Source: JAGFIY01 sp964499285 | Lineage (GTDB): Bacteria; Bacteroidota; Ignavibacteria; Ignavibacteriales; Melioribacteraceae | Length of the DNA stretch: 64,000 nucleotides | Direction of reading: 5' to 3' | Assembly: GCA_964499285.1 (NCBI GenBank) | Contig: CAZCLA010000015.1 | Coordinates: 7,485-71,484, forward strand | Shown here: piece by piece, positions 62,794-64,000 of the stretch | Layout: every line of letters begins with the position of its first letter | Position numbering within the stretch: position 1 is the stretch's first letter | Program-made: the position numbers and the translations under genes | The notes under the pieces: generated by a model | Seen by the model: only the letters and a program-made list of their open reading frames with translations | Database searches by the model: none | Told to the model about the DNA's origin: nothing

Positions 62794-64000
62794 ATGAGCA
62801 CCTCCGGTTTGACTTTTCTCTGTATCGCAAGTTACGAAAAGGGCTTTGATTTTTTGCGTGCTGCAAAAGAGTTGGGCAATCGCGTGATTCTTCTTACTTC
62901 AAAAAGTCTTGAGAATGTTAACTGGCCAAAAGAAAGTATCGACGAGATATTTTTTATTCCAGACGAAAACAAATTATGGAATATGCAGGATCTTATTTAC
63001 GCGGTAAGTTATCTTGCTCGTTCCGAAAAAATAGATAGAATTGTTGCTCTCGACGATTTCGATGTCGAAAAAGCTGCCGCGCTGCGCGAACATCTTAGGA
63101 TTCCGGGAATGGGAGATACGACCGCAAGATATTTCCGGGACAAGCTTGCAATGAGAACAAGAGCCAAAGAAGAGGAAATTAATGTTCCCGAGTTTATTCA
63201 CGTTCTGAATTATGCCGAACTTAAATCATTCTTCAAGCGTGTTGATCCCCCTTATATATTAAAACCGAGAATGCAGGCTGGAGCAATTGGAATAAAAAAA
63301 ATAGAAAGTGAAGAACAATTTTGGAAAATAATAGATGACCTCGGCGATCAGCAGTCGTTTTATCTGCTTGAAGAATTTATTTCCGGAGATATTTATCATG
63401 TTGATTCGATTCGTTATAAAAACGAAGTGGTTTTTGCTCGGGCAAGCAAGTATGGAAAACCTCCGTTTGAAGTGGCACATACCGGCAAAGTGTTCACAAG
63501 CAGCACCCTGAAGCGCGGCTCTTTGGAGGAGGATCATCTTAGAACCATAAACAGACAGGTGCTGAACGCTATGGGATTGGTGAAAGGAATTTCGCACTCG
63601 GAGTTTATAAAAGCAGATAAAGACGGAAAGCTTTATTTTCTAGAAACTTCGGCAAGGGTCGGCGGAGCAAATTTAGCAGAAATGGTCGAAGCAGCTACCG
63701 GAATAAATCTTTGGCGGGAATGGGCAAAAATAGAAACTTTGAAAGGAGAAAATGATAAGTACTTGCTTCCGGAGTACAACAACGATCATTCCGGAATAAT
63801 GATATGTCTCGCAAAACAAGAATGGCCCGATCTATCGCAGTTTAATGCACCGGAAGTTATTTGGAAACTGAATAAAAAGTATCATGCCGGAATGATAATA
63901 AAATCCGAAAGTTATGAACGTATTCAAGAATTGATGACCGATTATACACAACGGCTATACGAACAGTACTTAACTTCCAGACCAATGGGAGATTCTCCTT
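62794..64000 (+). CDS. ATP-grasp enzyme (cut by window end)
   Basis: About 402 residues are visible and the frame stays open to the last base. It has the ATP-grasp pattern: an N-terminal Rossmann-like part (TFLCIASYEKGFDFLRAAKELGNRVILLT), KLAMRTRAKEEEINVPEF, the ATP loop YILKPRMQAGAIGIKKI, FYLLEEFISGDIYHVDSI and the metal site FLETSARVGGANLAEMVE. Members join a carboxylate to an amine with ATP (carnosine-synthase or biotin-carboxylase-like families). AAAGGAG is seven bases ahead of the ATG. It is coupled in transcription with dctQM, which may supply its acid substrate. Confidence 0.85.
   Translation, partial: MSTSGLTFLCIASYEKGFDFLRAAKELGNRVILLTSKSLENVNWPKESIDEIFFIPDENKLWNMQDLIYAVSYLARSEKIDRIVALDDFDVEKAAALREHLRIPGMGDTTARYFRDKLAMRTRAKEEEINVPEFIHVLNYAELKSFFKRVDPPYILKPRMQAGAIGIKKIESEEQFWKIIDDLGDQQSFYLLEEFISGDIYHVDSIRYKNEVVFARASKYGKPPFEVAHTGKVFTSSTLKRGSLEEDHLRTINRQVLNAMGLVKGISHSEFIKADKDGKLYFLETSARVGGANLAEMVEAATGINLWREWAKIETLKGENDKYLLPEYNNDHSGIMICLAKQEWPDLSQFNAPEVIWKLNKKYHAGMIIKSESYERIQELMTDYTQRLYEQYLTSRPMGDSP

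Overview
The window looks like a piece of an AT-rich genome from the Ignavibacteria/Melioribacter side of the Bacteroidetes-Chlorobi group. The main evidence is a run of proteins ending in the type IX secretion (T9SS) sorting domain (QNYPNPFNP ... YDILGREV ... KMILLR), many Bacteroidetes-type lipoproteins and TonB-type outer-membrane proteins, an S46 peptidase, and a phenylacetate cluster. Three 100-N runs (37309-37408, 44900-44999, 46410-46509) show that this is a scaffolded draft assembly. No rRNA, tRNA, CRISPR array or transposase was seen.

1-6.4 kb is the chromosome origin: gyrB, dciA, recF, dnaN and dnaA lie head to tail on the minus strand, with DnaA-box clusters on both sides of dnaA. 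6.4-13.6 kb holds a sugar-nucleotide epimerase, an asparaginase and a DUF2971 gene (a tight + operon), then a GH20 hexosaminidase and a fused ADP-forming acyl-CoA synthetase on the minus strand. 13.7-27.4 kb is an aerobic phenylacetyl-CoA pathway: paaABCD, paaG, paaH, paaI, paaJ and paaY, with a porin, a lipoprotein amidohydrolase, a DUF6165 gene and a PLP enzyme among them, and recQ plus a thioredoxin on the opposite strand. paaE, paaK and paaZ are not in the window.

27.4-33.5 kb carries envelope genes: a PagL-like protein, two lipoproteins, an AI-2E family exporter and a TonB-dependent receptor-like protein. 33.8-43.1 kb holds four consecutive T9SS cargo genes. The last two are large tandem paralogues whose sorting domains contain an in-frame 28-bp dispersed repeat. 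A GlmU-like nucleotidyltransferase and a small barrel protein follow.

45.2-56.1 kb is the most interesting part, a probable light-response module. An eight-gene minus-strand unit encodes a DUF4397 lipoprotein, an SRPBCC protein, a fasciclin protein, CrtI, CrtB, a lycopene cyclase, a Rieske oxygenase and a CrtU-like FAD enzyme, which suggests an aromatic carotenoid. It diverges from a MerR/B12-binding CarH-like regulator that keeps the W-x9-EH photoreceptor motif. The 178-bp region between them holds two divergent sigma70-type promoters of identical geometry, each overlapped by the same pair of 8-mers spaced 11 bp apart. A class II photolyase lies just downstream of the regulator.

56.1-64 kb contains an S46 dipeptidyl-peptidase, aroE with a TPR protein, a TRAP transporter membrane pair and an ATP-grasp enzyme cut by the window end.
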